Both the position numbers and the translations under genes were made by a program. This document shows, piece after piece, positions 14,122-15,560 of a stretch of 15,560 bases of DNA. A model generated the notes under the pieces. It was not told where the DNA came from and made no database searches. It saw only the letters and a list, made by a program, of their open reading frames with translations. Every line of letters begins with the position of its first letter. Positions within the stretch are counted from its first letter, which is position 1. This stretch comes from Limnochordia bacterium (GTDB lineage: Bacteria > Bacillota > Limnochordia > Darwinibacteriales > SLO01): assembly GCA_007132635.1 (NCBI GenBank), contig SLOG01000326.1, positions 1 to 15,560 of the forward strand, written 5' to 3'.

Positions 14122-15560
14122 CTACCGTATGTTCAGGCGCATCCGATCGGGATAGTCTATCTCATACTCGACAGCGATGACGAAGCTGGAGTCAGGCTCT
14201 AGGTCTAGACGCCAGGTCAGGATACCGTCCTCAGCGTCATCCGGTGCAGGATCGATCGTGGATTTGATGTTGATGCGTTCGTGGCCGACCACTGGGATCC
14301 TGTCCTTCACAACGATGGCTACGTCTCGAGCAGAACCATTATGCACGGTGATCTCATATCCATCCCGCAGCACACGGCGGCCTAACCATGTCTGCCGCTC
14401 CGTGTAGACTACAGGTTCACGTGTAGCTTTGATAAGCGGTGAGCGACCAAAAGCCATGTCCAAGACTTCGCCTCCGCCCATATGCTCGAGCATCGTAGTC
14501 CCAGTAAAGCTCCCGTCTACCATCAACTCTGCCGTTCCCCGCAGCAACGAACGGACGGGTTGTTCTGTCTCGGCCAAAAGCCAGGCAGTATCCTGCTGCG
14601 CAGGCACTAACGTTGCGAAGAGACCTACAGGATACGTGTCGCGTCCCACCGAAAGTAATGCCTCTTTGCCATCAGCGGCTACGTTCCCTCGCCCGATCAA
14701 GCTGATGCCTGCCTCCCCTTCCACCATCAGCATATCAAAAGCCTCTTCCATGGCCTTTTCGTCAAACGCCATAGATTCTTGCACGCGAAAATCCTCGCGC
14801 ATCGCTCGCGGCGCCGGCACATCTTCCTCAAGACGGGCCACTAGCGGTCGCAAAGTCGGAACCGACACGTGGTCCGCTGGCGCTGCCGTGTGACAGACCA
14901 CCAACCCGTCCCAAGCAATACCGGTCTGCTGCTGCACCGCAATGCTGGACTCCAAGTCCATAGTGCGGCTGTTAGAGTCCAAGCTCACCCGATAGGTCGG
15001 CATCCACTGAGCATGGGGAGAGAAGGCCGAAAATTCCACCTTCCCCTGGCCGTTGGTGCTGAGTGTAATCCGCCGCACAGAGCCCAAGTCCGCGCTGTAC
15101 CAGGAGCGAAGGGTGCTGTTTAGCTCGCCATAGTGAGTTTCAGCTGCGTCGATAGCCTGCGACAAAGCCTGTCTCTCGCGCTCAGTCTCGGTGCGTAGAC
15201 TGCGCAGCTGATTAAGAACAGCCAGCGGATCCTCGGCACCCCCAATGTCGATTCCTGACGTCAGATAGGCAATGGTCTGTTGGATGCCTGCGTATTCTGC
15301 CTGTAATGCCTCCAATCGCCCGCGCTGTTCGGAAATCTCCGCAAACAGTGAAACCAACGCAGGAGGAATAAAGTCAGCAGCTCCTTCGGTTACTGCCGAC
15401 ATGCGTTGAACCTCAGCACCATCGACCTCAAGATACGTCAACCGTTCTGTCGTGAAACTCATAGGAAGCCGAATATTCATCTCCGACTCTGCCTGCAGAA
15501 CCCAGGTCGCCATCACTCCTCGAGGATACACGTCTACGCGGTCCGGCGACTCCAATTCAA
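14122..15560 (-). CDS. DUF4139 / mucoidy inhibitor MuiA-like protein (N-terminus cut by window edge)
   Basis: The frame is open through the right edge; about 479 residues are visible and probably only a few N-terminal ones are missing. The visible N-terminus (RVDVYPRGVMATWVLQAESE) matches the small beta domain, DUF4140, that opens MuiA-like proteins. A predicted coiled-coil hairpin follows (about residues 70-150 of the visible part, rich in Glu, Gln and Arg). The C-terminal beta-rich DUF4139 part includes AQWMPTYRVSLDS, QQQTGIAWDGLVV, YEITVHNGSARDVAIVVKDR and LTWRLDLEPDSSFVIAVEYE. The function is unknown; the family is named after a gene affecting mucoidy in enterobacteria. No membrane segment is seen. 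It precedes the sulfatase gene by 41 nt in the same direction, so the two are probably co-transcribed from a promoter outside the window. A start at TTG 15555 is possible but unlikely, since homologous sequence seems to begin earlier. Confidence 0.8.
   Translation of the reverse strand, partial: ELESPDRVDVYPRGVMATWVLQAESEMNIRLPMSFTTERLTYLEVDGAEVQRMSAVTEGAADFIPPALVSLFAEISEQRGRLEALQAEYAGIQQTIAYLTSGIDIGGAEDPLAVLNQLRSLRTETERERQALSQAIDAAETHYGELNSTLRSWYSADLGSVRRITLSTNGQGKVEFSAFSPHAQWMPTYRVSLDSNSRTMDLESSIAVQQQTGIAWDGLVVCHTAAPADHVSVPTLRPLVARLEEDVPAPRAMREDFRVQESMAFDEKAMEEAFDMLMVEGEAGISLIGRGNVAADGKEALLSVGRDTYPVGLFATLVPAQQDTAWLLAETEQPVRSLLRGTAELMVDGSFTGTTMLEHMGGGEVLDMAFGRSPLIKATREPVVYTERQTWLGRRVLRDGYEITVHNGSARDVAIVVKDRIPVVGHERINIKSTIDPAPDDAEDGILTWRLDLEPDSSFVIAVEYEIDYPDRMRLNIR

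Noticed and set aside
1..15560. CRISPR array, tRNA, rRNA, insertion sequence or prophage genes
   Set aside because: I read for short spaced repeats, tRNA T-loop patterns, transposase or integrase motifs and terminal inverted repeats and found none.

Overview
The window looks like chromosomal DNA of an anaerobic bacterium of middling GC content. Nearly every gene starts behind a strong purine-rich Shine-Dalgarno sequence, and non-ATG starts are common (one TTG, three GTG). A class I hybrid cluster protein, its companion ferredoxin and a CRP/FNR regulator point to anaerobic life. The SUMF1-type secreted protein, PAS-only membrane protein, sulfatase and glycosidase suggest a Spirochaete- or Firmicute-like genome. 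I cannot fix the phylum from sequence reading alone. No tRNA, rRNA, CRISPR array, insertion sequence or prophage was seen, and no stretch over 300 bases lacks a gene.

Layout. (1) 1-1299: the start of a leftward glycosidase-like gene (cut by the window) diverges from a rightward sugar-phosphate isomerase/epimerase gene. The gap holds a 12-bp perfect palindrome. (2) 1328-5638: a leftward operon of a three-PAS, two-TM membrane protein, mutY and an FAD-dependent oxidoreductase, driven by a good sigma-70-type promoter at 5675-5703. (3) 5894-7129: a leftward secreted SUMF1-fold protein without the catalytic cysteines. It is followed by an 11-bp inverted repeat and diverges from ychF (7328-8425). 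ychF and hcp converge on a strong hairpin. (4) 8479-12652: a divergent locus. Leftward: a ferredoxin-like protein and hcp. Rightward: an HcpR-like CRP/FNR regulator and a beta-class DNA methyltransferase. One CRP-type inverted repeat (10927-10942) sits exactly at -41.5 of the predicted leftward promoter and just downstream of the predicted rightward start. (5) 12665-15560: a leftward pair, a DUF4139/MuiA-like protein (its first few codons lie outside the window) and a Cys-type sulfatase without a signal peptide.

How the genes may work together. The best-supported functional unit is the hcp locus: nitric oxide/hydroxylamine detoxification (Hcp), a dedicated iron-sulfur electron carrier and a regulator that could activate both while limiting its own transcription. 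The unusual part is the DNA methyltransferase 12 nt behind the regulator, with no restriction enzyme nearby, which would tie a methylation activity to the nitrosative-stress regulator. The second unusual unit is the PAS sensor-mutY-flavoprotein operon, where a membrane sensor without any output domain is co-transcribed with a DNA-repair glycosylase. The flanking carbohydrate and sulfatase genes fit polysaccharide or glycoside breakdown, but their substrates cannot be read from the sequence.
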